Under the pieces are notes generated by a model. That model had not been told where the DNA came from, did no database searches, and saw nothing but the letters and a program-made list of their open reading frames with translations. The translations under genes were made by a program, and so were the position numbers. From Siphonodentalium dalli (lineage: Eukaryota > Mollusca > Scaphopoda > Gadilida > Siphonodentaliidae): a stretch of DNA of 64,000 bases. This document shows, one piece after another, positions 23,585 through 36,780 of the stretch; the stretch's first letter is position 1, and each line of letters starts with the position of its first letter. Where the stretch lies: contig CP136064.1 in assembly GCA_032622095.1 (NCBI GenBank), positions 212,116,205-212,180,204 of the forward strand, read 5' to 3'.

Positions 23585-26500
23585 ATTACAGCTGCTAACC
23601 GGTTTCGGCCTGCTTCGCTGTGATCTCGACCATATAGTACCTGATGGGGGTATCAGCGATGCCGAAAATAGATTTATATCGAAAAAGTAAATTTTACAAA
23701 ATTCCCAAGGGATGTAACCTTAGACTACCACTAATCCTTGTCGTCATATCAATGCTGCTTCTAAGTTCTGGATCCGTCCATAGTAATCCGGGACCAAATT
23801 CACAAACTGACATAACTGTTTTTCAATACAATATCCGCAGTATTAGAAATAAGCTACAGAAAATAGTTGAAACTATAAACGAATATGACGTTCTCTGCTT
23901 CACTGAAACACACCTCGGCCAAACATATCCTTCGGAAAAATTGTTAATTGAAAAGTTCCATCGTCCGTTTAGATCTGACCGTAACTCGTATGGCGGTGGA
24001 ATTTGTGTATATTTCGCTAAGCATTTGGTTTACAAACGGAGAACCGAACTCGAGTTTGACGCCTCTATCTTTTGGTTTGAGATCGCAAATAAATCCTCCT
24101 CGCATTAATCTACAGATCGGAGCAATTCTGCCACATAAACTATTGTGACCTCCTTGAAGAATCAATAGACGACGCCTTAAAAATAACTGAAAATTTAATT
24201 CTACTCGGTGATTTTAACTCCAATCTGCATTCGAAACTCAGTTAAATAGTTGGTCATTATACATTCAAGGATGTAATTAAAAAACCAACAAGAGTCACGC
24301 CGACATCTCAAACACTTCTCGACCCCATAATCGTGAGCAATACCTTACAAGTATGCGACGCCGACACTCATAATCTTGGTTATTCAGATCACTATGGTGT
24401 TTATGCGATATTAAAATTCCAAAAATATAAAACCACATCATTTAAGAGAACTATATGGAAATACAAACACGAGATTATACCAGGGCTAACAGTATGTTAG
24501 ATGCTATTAACTGGCAAGAAGAATTAAATACAGTTGAAGATATAGACCATGCTGTCGCCAGATTCTGTAAATTATTCATCTCAGTAATGGAAGAGACAAT
24601 CCCCAAATCAACAGTCACGATACGAACACATGACAAGTTTTGGTTCAACTCAGATATAAGAAGGGAGATCAGGCGCAGAGATAGATTGAGAAAAATAGCC
24701 ATAAAACGAAACTCAGATGTCTCATGGAGAAACTATAAAGATATCAGAAATAAAGTAAACAACACGAAGAAATACGCGAAAGCACAATTTCACTCTAAAC
24801 TTTTGGCAAACAATAAATTATTTCCTTAACAAAAAAGATATCCACATGCAGCCCACCATTATATAGTCAACACGGAGATGTCACTATTGACGGAAAAAAA
24901 TATGTGACAGACGATCGTGAGAAAGCGAAGTGTTTAAACAAGGCCTTCATTTTAAATTCAAATATCGATGACCGTGATCACGAAATTCCAACCCTTTCCA
25001 GTAGATGCTCCAAATCGCTCTCCAATATTATGTTCACCCGAGATAAGATAATTGCTGCAATTAAATCACTCAAAGTTAACAAAGCCCATGGATTTGATGG
25101 CATAAGACCAAAAATGATTCACGCTACTGCTGAATCGATTGTTGTTCCCTTAGAAAATATTTTTAAAAAGTCGGTAGAGCTCGGCCAATTCCCATCAGAC
25201 TGGAAAAAATCAAATGTTATGCTCATATTTAAAAAAGATGATCCTGCCGATTGTACAAATTACCGTCCTATTTCCCTATTTCCGAGCCTCGGCAAAGTGT
25301 TTGAAAAAATAATTACCCAACATCTTATGACATTTTTCCAAGATAACAAACTAATGTAACAACATCAATCTGGTTTTATTCCCGGACATAGCACGACCTT
25401 CTAATTAACATATATATAGCATAACCTCTGTCAGACTCTCGATAATGACTTATACACATATTCAGTTTTTTGCGATATATCAAAGGCATTTGAAAGAGTC
25501 TGGTATAGGGGACTGATGTATAAGCTAGACCAATACGGCATATCCGGTCCATTATTGAAATGGCTGGAAGATACCTCAGTAATCGGAATCAACGAGTCTT
25601 GATAAACAATTCATATTCCAACTTCCAACCCATTTCAGCCGGAGTTCCCCAAGAATATATACTCGGACCTTTCCTTTTCCTGGTATATATAAATGACCTC
25701 CCAGATAATTTAAATTCCGAAACAAGAATGTATGCAGATGATACATGTCTCACGACGAAACACTATGACATAAAGTTGCTAGACAGAAGTATAAACCAAG
25801 ACCTTAATCAAATATCAGATTGGGCCAACAAATAGCTTGTAAACTTCAATCCAACCAAAACTAAGGCAATATTGTTCTCCCTGACCCCACGAGAGGTCCT
25901 GCTAGATTTAACCTTCCAAAATAAAAGAATTGAAATAATTGAGTCGCATAAGCACCCTGGTATCGAAATACAAAGCAATTTAAATTGGAATATTCAAATT
26001 GAATCTATCTTCAAAAAAGTTGCCCCGCGACTATCGATACTCAGAAGATACAAGTACAACCTAGATCGAAGAACACTTGATAAGATATACAAGGCCTATA
26101 TCTTGCCTATCCTAGATTATGCGGACGTAATATGGGAAAACGCGCCGGCATATTTACTAAAGAAACTTGACCGGATTCACGTTGATGCCGCTAGAATAGT
26201 TACAGGGCTCACGCGCTCAGTTCTCAATAATTCGGTCCTATGCGAAGCAGGCTGGCCTTCTCCGAACATACGCAGAGAGAAGCACCAATTACAAAGTATG
26301 TTCAAAATTATAAATAACGACACTCCATATTATTTATCTTGCTTACTCCCACCTCGTTCGGTACAAGTCTCCAGCTATAACATGCGAAACCCAGGCAGAT
26401 TCCATTCATATTATAGTAGAACGGGACATTTAAAGCAACCATTCTTCCCCTTCGTTGTAGCTTCATGGAACAAACTACCCACATATATAATGGATGCTGA

Positions 26501-27340
26501 AAATCTTCTAGATTTCAAGGATAACCTAAATATGATAGAACCAACTAGAAAGCTCTAGATTTCAAGGATAACCTAAATATGATAGAACCAACTAGAAAGC
26601 CGCCTAATTATTTTGAATCAGGAAATCGAAAATATAGTATTTTCCACAGTAGGATAAGAAACTCTTGCAGTGATCTCCGCTTAGATATGTTCGAAAATTA
26701 TATAGCCGATACCTCAAACTGTAGATGTGGATACGAATATGAAAGTGATATGCACTTTTTCCTAAATTTCCCCCTATATAATGTACAAAGGCTAGAACTA
26801 TACCGTAAACTGGACGACCTCAACTGTCAAATTAGCAATTACAAGCAATTACTTTGGGAATTCCAAGTGAAACTTCATCAAGAAATGAAAAGATGTTCCG
26901 CATTGTTCAGGCATATATAGCTGCAACAAAGCGTTTTGAATCGGACAATATTGAATAAATAATTGCCACCACTGACTACATTAAAGCTACGGACCAAACA
27001 AATGCAACAAATGCAAAAATATAGCACATAAATACCCCTCAAAATAAACAAAGGCCACTATTTCTCATTTTGATTTCCATGGAGAGAGAGAGAGAGGACC
27101 GGCAGAACGCTCGTATTATACAAACACAGAACCGGATTATCACACACTCTTTACACAAGTTATCTTCTTTTTTTGTTGACCAAATTTGCAACCTCATCAT
27201 GTATATTTTCTCTGTAATCTTGTTAAATTCATATATAGATTGTATCTGGGAGCGGGGACATTGTAAGTTGTTAAGACTTGTACCCCAATCCCGTTTTAAT
27301 GAATTTACAATAAAATATGTTTAAAGTAAAGTAAAGTCTT
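23585..27340 (+). pseudogene. CR1/Jockey-type LINE, near full length, decayed
   Basis: ORF2 of a non-LTR retrotransposon in pieces. 23644-24108 has the entry segment SSGSVHSNPGP and the start of an apurinic-type endonuclease (FQYNIRSIRNK; CFTETHL). 24455-24829 is the linker. 24904-25359 is the RT N-terminus (NKAHGFDGIRPKMI; NYRPISLFPSLGKVFEK). About 25466-25560 reads FCDISKAFERVW. 25560-25835 has GVPQEYILGPFLFLVYINDL and MYADDT. 25872-26558 and 26579-26920 are the C-terminal part, ending CRCGYEYESDMHFFLNF, a Cys/His knuckle. Stops and frameshifts separate the pieces. The 3' end near 27308-27338 is AATAAAATATGTTTAAAGTA followed by further AAAGT units. It lies in the receptor's long intron. The 5' boundary is uncertain. 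Confidence 0.88.
26507..26600 (+). repeat. 47-bp tandem duplication inside the LINE
   Basis: The block TCTAGATTTCAAGGATAACC... occurs twice, at 26507-26553 and 26554-26600, with no spacer. As 47 is not a multiple of three, it shifts the frame and closes the LINE ORF with a TAG. Confidence 0.97.
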
Positions 27341-27391
27341 TATAATATATAGGGTTATATGATTATGAAAGTCTATATCTATATTTGCGAA

Positions 27392-27458
<67 letters not shown>

Positions 27459-27470
27459 GTCTGTGTTCTA
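27078..27470. repeat. Short GA run and (CTGT)n/(CT)n microsatellite
   Basis: GAGAGAGAGAGAG at 27080, inside the LINE 3' part, and a CTGT run passing into CT at about 27394-27465, after the LINE tail. Confidence 0.95.
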
Positions 27471-27529
27471 TAGAAATTCACAGGGGCCATCTAGATTAGC
27501 CAAAGGGGTCTACTAGGAGTAGCATTTTA

Positions 27530-29240
27530 CGAGAAAGATAATGGTCGGGGTTAGAATTTTCTAAAGTGACGCCGTTGTTGTCAGGGGCAAAAAAGGGGGA
27601 GGGGCAGAAAAAAATTTGTCGCCGATTGCCACCAAACTTATATATAATCATCCCCATAATATGAGGAATCTAATGGCGTGGTTTAAATTTGGCAAAAGTC
27701 GCGCCGTTCGCGTCAGGGTGCCCGGAAGTGGGGGGGTTAGATTTTTTTTCTGTCGCCGATTGCCACGAAACCTACATATAATCATCCCCATGATATGAAG
27801 AATCCAACGGTGTGGTTTAAATATGTCAAAAGTGGCGTCGTTTGAGACAGGGATGAACGGAAGGGGAGAGGGGCAACAAAATTGATAAAACTTATTGTAG
27901 CGCCGATTTCCACCAAATTGATATATATTCTTCTTCATGATACAAGGAATCTAATTGTGCGATTTAACAACGCCAAATTGTTGTTTTTGAATGAGAGATT
28001 GGGAGGGGTGGGCACTAAATTTGATAATAAGTCGCCGATTGCCACCACACTTATACAAAATCATCCCCATGGTATGAGGAGTCTAATGGTGTGGCTTTTA
28101 TCTGTCAAATGCGGCCTCATTCGAGCCATGGTTGCATTGAAAGGGACAGGGGCACCAAAATTGATGCACAATTTTTTTAGCGCCAGTTTTCACCAAATTG
28201 ATACACGTTCTTATCCATGATACGAGGAATATAATCGTGATTTAAAGACGCCATGGTGGTGCTGTTTGGGTGAGAGATGGAGAGGGGAGCGATTGGCACC
28301 AAATTTGATAAAAACAATTGTTTAGTCGCCGATTATCACCAAACTTATAAACAATCATCTCCATGATATCAGGAGTGTAATCGTGTGGTTTAAGGATGTC
28401 ACAAGTGGGGCCATTCGAGTCAGTGGTGTATAGAGATGAGATGGACACAAAAAATTATATCTATATGTTTAGTGCCGATTTCCACCAGATTGATACATAT
28501 TCTTCTCCGTGATACGAGGAATCTTATCGAGTGGTTTAGATACACCAAATTGGTGCCCTATGGGTGAGAGATATGGGGACCTTAAATTTGATACGAATTT
28601 GTATATTCGCCAATTTTCACCAATTTCATATATATGCATCTCTAATCTCTAATGAGTCTTAGTGTGTGCAGGTTGAGTCCGAAATAGGGACGGGAGGGTC
28701 ACCAAAATTGATACAAAATATTTTTAGTACCATATACCATCAAATTCAGACACGTTCTTCTCAAATTATACAAGAAATAAAATCGTGCTGTCTGTCTGTC
28801 TTTTTGTTGTCTGTGTGCGTTCTATATATAACTTCACGCGGTACAATCGAGATGGCACCAAGGCGTTCTAAGAGGGGTAACTTTTTACAAGGAAAATAAT
28901 GGTGCGGGTTAAAATTTTCTAAAATGACGCTGTTGGTGGGAGGGGAAATTTAAAAAATATGGTGAAATAGTTTTGTCGCTGATTTCCACCAAACGAATAC
29001 ATCATCACCTTCGCAATATGGCGTTGTTCGAGTCGGCGTTGCATCAACAATTGATTTAATAAACCAAATTCCACCAAATTCATACACGTTTTTTCTCTAA
29101 TGATATACCATGAATTAAATCACAGTTGGTGTCGTTTGCGTCACGGATGGCGAGCGGATATGCACTATCATTGATAAGATTGCTATTCGCCAATATCCAC
29201 ATATAAGTTATAAACAGTCACCAGGCCATCTCCATATCAT
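27530..29240. repeat. Degenerate tandem array, unit about 140 bp
   Basis: Blocks such as TCGCCGATTGCCACCAAACT with AATCATCCCCATGATATGAG and CTAATGGTGTGGTTTAAA recur near 27620, 27753, 27900, 28030, 28180, 28326, 28470, 28610 and 28977. A higher-order start (TTCTATA... TCTAAAGTGACGCCGTTG) at about 27460-27580 recurs at about 28820-28940. Short open frames within it have no domains. The origin is unknown. Confidence 0.75.
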
Positions 29241-30214
29241 TTTAAGTAGTTGGGCGTTCACATTTCACAATCCCGACATATGGTGACCCACATAAGTCAC
29301 TTGAACAATTGTATCTTCTTAACAGTCATATTTATATGGGAATGGCAATCAAGGCATTCACACAATGAGCTAGCAAAAAGAGATAACTAGAAGAAGCATT
29401 AAACGTATATATATCATTCTATTGAAGAGATACATATATTCGTGCAAACTGAGAGACCTCGAACCGTCAGAGGATTGCATATATCTAAAAACAATATTTA
29501 GTCTGTTCCATTCAATACAGTTTCCACAAAAAGTTACAATTTGTCAAGAGATATGGTAGGCCTGTTCAAAAATAGTGGTCACAGTGTGCATTCAAATATA
29601 GTTTCTTCTGATATACAAGAAAATGCAGTTAGTAGCACAAGACTTTTCAGGATCCTACCAATACTGACATCTGACAAGGGTTTTAGTACAGACTCATCGA
29701 CTGACATAAACAACTCAAAATCTCACTCTGTGCCTGGCACATGTAGCTGATATATGTGCGCAGCAACATTTCGTTTAAACTAAGAATATTTAGCCAATGT
29801 ATAGCACCATGAAGAGAGGAGCACCTGGACATTTCTTTGAAACATCTGTTTCTTCATGGAGATATGATAGCCAGGTATCCTCGATATCTTAGTCCAACTC
29901 ACTAGATTGATTGATACATCTTAATATGTAAATCCCAATTATCATCTTTTATCGAACTAATGTGTTTATGATGTTCATGTATCATATTATAACGTCTAAT
30001 GTATACGCAATTGTAAATAAATAAATACTTCATTATTGGTGGAACGGATTAATCGCGATAAACAGAATGACAATTGACAAGGTGAGCCACTACTTATATT
30101 CCATGGCTGTAATAATCATGTTTTGTGATGCTATTTGAATATATAATTCATGAGAAAACGTTTAACACTTTAAGCAAGAGCATTCTCTATTCCCAACAAA
30201 TATCGACAGCATAC
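29241..30214. other. Unannotated stretch, possible old LINE end
   Basis: AT-rich, with a 69-codon open frame (29541-29750) of no recognised family. The end TTGTAAATAAATAAATAC near 30010-30030 looks like a retroelement tail, but no coding domain precedes it. Confidence 0.35.
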
Positions 30215-30247
30215 ATTAACCTGGGCAACGCCGGGTAACCCTGCTAG
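30215..30247 (+). mobile_element. Helitron 3' terminus
   Basis: CCTGGGCAACGCCGGG forms a GC-rich hairpin, followed by TAACCCTGCTAG and T: the standard Helitron end of hairpin, short spacer and CTRR before T. The 5' end was not located. Confidence 0.6.
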
Positions 30248-30424
30248 TATACTATATATGTGGAATGCGAAAGGGAAGTCCGTTTTGTTATTAGACTTAC
30301 GCGTGAAAGCGATTATGTATGACTTTATCAGAAATATAGAACAGCTAACGGGTTCACCGCCAAGACAATAGAAATAAAATATAGTTATGTTTATACATGT
30401 ATTGACCGCCATCGTCATATATTG

Positions 30425-30515
30425 ATTATGCTTTGATATTTGTGACCTCTCAGACGTGTCAATTTTTTGATTTATTGAGAGTGAATAAAGAATTGAATTG
30501 AAAAAGAATTGAATT
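30425..30515 (+). mobile_element. LINE/SINE 3' tail
   Basis: TTGATTTATTGAGAGTGAAT followed by AAAGAATTGAATTG repeats: a polyadenylation-like AATAAA and a pentanucleotide tail. No coding remnant is visible upstream. Confidence 0.4.
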
Positions 30516-31517
30516 GTGCATGTTATTAAATGGTTGAGGTGTTTGATGTTCTAAATCGCTTTAGGTTAGAGACTTTATTTGTGACGACGGCGTATTAGTA
30601 TACTTATACATGTACTACAATACACCATACTATATATGTAAGTGGTATGTTGCGTGTCGTTCATTTTATGTCGTTGAGTTCTTGAACAATTAACAACAGC
30701 CAAGCCCATGGCGTGAATAATATTATTTGGCATACGATTTTTTGTTTCGTTCCAGTGCACTTAAAGTGTCTATATACTTTCTTTGAATGACACCGTGTTC
30801 GTCGAGATCTTTTTTATGACGTAAAGATTTTCAAATTTTAGAAAACCAATTCCTTCACATAGAAATTGTATAGCTGTTCTCAAATAAGCAATGGTCATGT
30901 CTGCCGATTGTTCGACCATTGTATACGAACTAATGAGTAGACTAGAATAGGACCATCAGCCCTTGCCAGTGTATACTCTATTTAATTATACCCATTGATT
31001 ACCTTTTTGTTGCCCCATTAAACTTCTCACGAGGAACAACAAAAGACAAACGTGAACTTTAACATGTTTTCTGACCTGTGTGAAAACACAGAAGTATGTA
31101 TATATTAGAAGTCCATTAATGTGCAGTTGGTAGTATTATGCAAGCTGTATGCACAAATGGTTACAGACCTACCCGAGTATCAGCGTTGTTGATGCTCTAT
31201 GTTAGTGGCTGTGATGTGGAACCGAGCAAGCATGCTATTCTGAGATGCTGTTCAAAATGTGTTTTTTGTGTTTTATGAATTTTTTCAGAAACAATTCAAT
31301 AGATTTTCTTATTAGTGTTTGTCTGAATATTTAATGAGGAGTTTGCATTAATACACGTCATGATTGGTCCCGATATGCCACGTGACCATATTTGGGGAGC
31401 TGACTTCATTGTGTGATATTCACTTTGAGGGTGGGGTGGTTGAGACACGAGGTTCTCAGGGGGGAACCGAGCCTGGTCTTCGGGTCTGTGTCTTACTTAT
31501 ACCAATATGATGTTATA

Positions 31518-31642
31518 TGAGAGTAATCACTTGATTGAACTAGTGACGTGAAATAATTCATCAGAGGCATGGACGTTGTACAAAATAGTCCCTGCCTCGA
31601 ATTAATTATTTCACGTCACCAGTTCAATCAAGTGATTATTCT
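31518..31642. repeat. Hairpin element with 38-bp arms
   Basis: GAGTAATCACTTGATTGAAC (31520) is inverted at GTTCAATCAAGTGATTATTC (31622). The arms extend through GTGACGTGAAATAATT, with a 45-bp loop. Confidence 0.9.
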
Positions 31643-32954
31643 GTTTATTATATTCCACTATAAACATCTTATTTACCAGATATCCGAATAATACCGCCAT
31701 TATTCACATGACACATACATTTCGATAGCGCGTATGAATACATAATGAGCTAGTTAAAGTTACATAATTCACTAGTGAAATTGTCGTTTATAATCACTCG
31801 AGAAATCAAGGTAATCACACATATGGATGTAATAAATATATATGGTCTCGAATCAAGTGGTATGTGTCGGTATAGGTCTGTTTATGGCACACCTGATATG
31901 TTCTACTACAAATTACATACAAACTTCAGTGAATGTTACTAAAAAACTAACTATCTTTCAAGTAATGTGACGCATGTGTTAATAAGGAACATGCACAACT
32001 AAAGCGGATGAAGACCCATTACCAGAACATAGTTCATCGACCGTCTGACACGTTACAAGCTATTGGCAAGCTGTGGCGATACCCATCACCTTGTACTGGT
32101 TTGATAATTGACTTGAATTGTCAATCCTCAAAGAATAATTGTGGAATTCAATAAATCTTTGATTTATTTCTCCCAGAATATATATGCTGGTGAAATGTTG
32201 AAATGTACACACGTACACCAGAACCATCTTTGGCGACACACGTTGAACAATTACTTCATATCGAAGCATCTGCTTTGCCTTTGGAACAACATAATTTACA
32301 AATAAAACGTTATCACTTCCCTAAATTGGACTATTAAAGTCACGTTCTCGTCAAGGGGTATTATTTGACAGCTTTGTGGTCGTAACTGCCATATGCCTGT
32401 GTTGCTGTCTCCCAAATGAATAATTTAAGATACGACGTTCCCCATTTCCCCCTATATGGCAAATACGAAAATATATTCCGATGTATGTACTCTTTATGGT
32501 GGAAATACGGTAATTAAAAATATATTCTTGTAGCATTCGTTGACTTGTATTTGCTTCTTATGCATAATTATGCTGTATACCATATATGCCATCAAATTGG
32601 ATAAAATATTCCAAATAATTCAGCCTTCATCAATAAGTATAGGAGGTCACATTTTGAGGAGCCTCATATTCGTAATCAGTTTCGTATCATCCACAACAAT
32701 TTTGCCATTTTCGTAAATCATTTATGACTATGAGAAATGATGCAGGACCTATACATATCCCCTGATGCACGCCCCTGGTTACACATGGTCACGATGAGTG
32801 ATGATAATTACATACAATGCGCATAAGCTGTATGCTTACGATATCATTTTCCGTAGCGATGGGGCTCGCTAAAACTTAAAAAAACTGGTGGAGGTTCAAA
32901 CAGCCTAGTTGAACTAGTTGAAATAATAGTTGACATGTAATGGTATGTTTTATC

Positions 32955-33395
32955 TATAATACATTGGAAATTATAACTTTGAGACAGTAACTGTTCACAC
33001 TTTCTTCGAAAATGGAAACAAACAATTCATCGCGTCGGTTTTCACATAATTTATTCATTGAGCAAATGGCATTTGTTTAAACAAACTCTTACCCCAAACC
33101 CAAGGAATGATATGTGTTTTATTCGACGAATTACCAACGGAAATCGGATCTATTTCAATTGAAGTGTCCGTTATCTATAATACATGTGATAACTTTGAGA
33201 CAGTTCACACTTTCTTCATAAGTGGGCGCAATTCCTCTCGTCGCTTTTCGCGTAATTGTATTGACATACATTGAGCAAATGAAATATGTTTAAACAAACT
33301 CTTACCCCAAACCCAAGGAATGATATGTTTTTCATTCGACGAATTACCAACGTAAATACGATCTATTTCAATTGAAGCTTACGTTATATACTAGA
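32955..33395. repeat. Two-copy tandem duplication, about 220 bp
   Basis: CTATAATACAT, ACTTTGAGACAGT, TTGAGCAAATG, AACAAACTCTTACCCCAAAC and TTCGACGAATTACCAACG occur in the same order at 32955-33173 and 33175-33395, with small indels. No ORF. Confidence 0.9.
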
Positions 33396-34037
33396 ATAAT
33401 ATAGTAAGATCGAATGAGGACCGGACTTCACTTAAGTGGAAGACTGAAGAGAAGCAGAGAATTAGTAAATAGGGTCAGTATAACTTTCCTCTTTTTCGTA
33501 CATTTTCTAGTTTAAAATCTGATGCATGGTAGAAGTAGAGCTTATTATTAACAACTCGAACGAAAAACAAACTCAACTGCGATCGGATAAATTTCTTAAC
33601 TGTCATGGTATGAGTCACTTACATAGTTTTAGTATTAGAATTACTAACATCTTAGAAAAGTAACTGTGTAGGATAGAGAAGTCCCACTAACATTACAATG
33701 CATGCATTTGTGAAAGGCAGTAAGAAGGAATATCCGTAATTGTCCATGATCCATGTGTAGAAGTATATCTGAGACCAACTCAATGGTCTAGTCAACTGGT
33801 TCTGATGAAGTTCTACGACCCACCGGGTCGTGTTTATTAAACTACAATGGTCAATGATGGAGAAAAATAATCGTTATTGTTAACAATTTCTATTTCCTGC
33901 CAAATCAATTTAAGATAAGGAAAGACTATGTACAACAAAACTATTTTACCCTACCTTGGCGGGAGCTGCGCTGGTACATCATTAATAAATCTCAATTTCA
34001 AACTATCAATTTGAAGGAATAAGTCATTATCCATTGT

Positions 34038-35222
34038 AACCAATGCATGATATAGTACTATAACAACAACTCTTTACCCTCACAATAAGAGAAATATGTT
34101 CAAATCATGAAAAAAAATGGTTTAAAAAAACAACATTTTTTTCATGTAGATCAGTAGATTGTTTGACGGGAAATATTTCAAAAAATGCACAGCATTATAT
34201 AGACTAGGGTACGCGGTCAGTCTACCATCTGAAATCATGACTGTCTGCGAGAAAATAAATAAAACATTTTTCGTTGCATACTTTAGTTTTTTGGCAGCCA
34301 TTTTCAGAACTATTTTTTTGGAAAAATCACCATAAAACTACATAATGGCTGCGGACACACGTACCACAGTAGCGATGGCACAGTAGGTGTGGCAATTTCT
34401 TATTGTGAAGTTCGGTGACAATTGGCCGTCATATTTAATATGTCATAGCTAGCCACGTAGCCCGCTGAGCTTCCGCCCAATGCGTTCATTGGACCAATTA
34501 ACCCATTGCGTTTCACCAAGGTTGAACTTTGCTCATTATATCATGCACGTTTTATTGATATTATCTCAATGCATGTTTATCTACTTATATTAATTTCATG
34601 CGTATTAAGACAGTACCCCAGTTACGTTTTTTATTTTGCGACGTTTAGTTCTGCGCATAATTCTGCTAACATTATCATGTGGGGCAATGAAGCTGTGTCG
34701 GAACTGTTGGGGGAAATGCAGCTGAGAGAAAATGCAGAGGGCGATATATGGCTAGCTATGGCATATTAAGTATGACGGTCAATTGTCACCAAACTTCACC
34801 ATAATAAATTGTCACACCTGCTATGCCATCGCTACTGTGGTACGTGTGTCCGCAGGCAATGTCTGAAAAGACGAATCAGTATTGAGTATCTATATCTGCC
34901 AGATTATTGAAAACGTGGTTGAATAATATTTATGGGGTTTTTTTTGGTCGTTTACCGATAAAAATATACAATCAGAAATGTTTTATTTATTTTCTCGCAG
35001 ACAGTCATGATTTCAGAAGGTAGACTGAGCCCATACCCTACTTGGGTTCACATTCTAGATAATGCATGTGTTTTTTTTTATATATTTCTTGTCAAACTGT
35101 CTATCGACCTACATGAATAAATGGTTGTTTTTATATTTTAAAACTACTTTTTTCATGATTCTAACATATCTCCATGTGAGAGTAAAATCGTGTTGTTATA
35201 GTACTACAGCATACATTGGTTA
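34038..35222. repeat. 1.2-kb palindrome (foldback element)
   Basis: The left arm 34038-34455 is the inverse of about 34745-35222 with indels. Landmarks are AACCAATG at the left end and CATTGGTT at the right, GACTGTCTGCGAGAAAATAA against TTATTTTCTCGCAGACAGTC, and CACACGTACCACAGTAGCGA against TCGCTACTGTGGTACGTGTG. The centre is about 290 bp. No transposase ORF; the 87-codon frame at 34506 spans the loop and lacks a domain. Confidence 0.9.
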
Positions 35223-35395
35223 TTTCCTGTCATAGGGAGCCTCGCATATCTAAGAGAATGCGCTGGCTTGCAAGGTCAATATAGATATTTTAGGTCAATG
35301 CGTTATCTTATCTTATATATGCGAGACTCCCTGTGATACTCGTATATGTAAGATAATGCATTGGCACAGGTTTTCGCAAAATTTCAGGAATCTCC
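35223..35395. repeat. Repeat family B (TATATGCGAG hairpins), copy 1
   Basis: Contains GGGAGCCTCGCATATCTAAG, CTTATATATGCGAGACTCCC and TGCATTGGCACAGGTTTTCG. The same parts occur at 41536-41700 and 51885-52085. It abuts the end of the 1.2-kb palindrome. Confidence 0.8.
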
Positions 35396-35692
35396 AGTCG
35401 TTGACAGGTTAATATGAGCTGTATACATTGTATATAGCACCAACTGCATAATAGCAACGTGATCACAAAACCAGTTGACTTGACTTTACTTATAATCATG
35501 CATTGGATTTTCATGTTGTTATCATATGTGATATATTTTCTGATTTTTTGTTATTAGATGTGATTTTAGATGTGAATTTAACAACAATTTTTCGACGGAA
35601 AAACATCTATATATGTCGACCCTTTTGTTTATCTCACATATGATCGCCAATATTGTAATATTGTTTGTCAGTTGCATGAAACATCAGTACAG

Positions 35693-35693
<1 letters not shown>

Positions 35694-35723
<30 letters not shown>

Positions 35724-35725
35724 CA
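35694..35725. repeat. (CT)n microsatellite
   Basis: CTCTCTCCCTCTCTCTCTCT and following CT dinucleotides. Confidence 0.95.
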
Positions 35726-35938
35726 CCTAGTTGTAACAACATCACTGTTCGTGAAATATGCACTCTGAGAAAAAATTGATACAACACGAGATTGCCTCGT
35801 AATCTCGGACTGTAAATATGGAGGTGAGACATATTTACTGCGAAAAATGGTTTGTAGTCGCTCGTGACTCAGAAAGTCTTCGAGTATGGGTAAATATAAA
35901 TATACCATATCTTTATATGCCCTTTGTATTAATGGTAG

Positions 35939-36240
35939 GCAATCCGATTTGATGGTCCCTGTATCATCAGATTCCAACAACAACAACGTTTCTTCAAAAG
36001 ACGCTTCAGTTATCCGAATCGATTAATTACCAAACAAATCTTTTTTGGTATCGAGAGAACATGTCGGTCGGCTCGTCGAATATTTGCTAGGCCCCAAATA
36101 TTCCAGGTGGTGAAAAATAACACATTTAAAAAAAATCGATAATTTGATGAGTGAGTTCCTAGACTAGAATAAAATATTGTTTACCCCGAAGCTAAAGAAA
36201 TAGTAATTTAGGAGCTTCAATTCGGACTATGTATCTTTAA
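35939..36240. mobile_element. MITE family A, copy d (short)
   Basis: TTAA-flanked, with termini TGGTAGGCAATCCGAT and TCGGACTATGTATCT, diverged from the other copies but with the same right arm (AGAAATAGTAATTTAGGAGC) and a CAACAACAAC tract. Length 302 bp. Confidence 0.65.
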
Positions 36241-36780
36241 TATATGGTCTTCATTAATGAAGGATACTTTAAAATATAGATTGGATACAATTGCGGGTTC
36301 GTTAATATGGCTGCTTTAGCAGATAATTATTTTTGTTATATCGTACACCGGAATATATATGGGAAACATCATTGAATTATATATTCTTTGTTAATATAAC
36401 CCTGGAGATACACTGCATTTGTCATTGTAGTTATCGAGGTTTCGATCACAAGGTTACTCCACTGATTTCAACAATTGAGTCTCCAGTTATCTATGTCTAT
36501 AATTGCGACCACAAACTTGCCCGACAATGTGCTATAGAAATGCTATGCAATGTTAATGATCATCACAGCTTATAGCTACCAAGCAACATATTCGTCTTGG
36601 AACTTTGAACAATAGAGCCATGAATATCTGGTGTTCTCGAGTCAGTCCCATGGAACATGTTATTGGGTACCTGTTCGTTGGGTAATGATATTCTTGAATA
36701 TTACAAAATGAAGATTTCGTCTTTCAGTTTGTATACCGATGTGGAGTTGGCTGCTCTCGGTCCGACGTGACACAGATAAT

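Noticed and set aside
34506-34769. 87-codon frame in the loop of the 1.2-kb palindrome as a transposase
   Set aside because: No catalytic or DNA-binding motif, and it is too short for any transposase.
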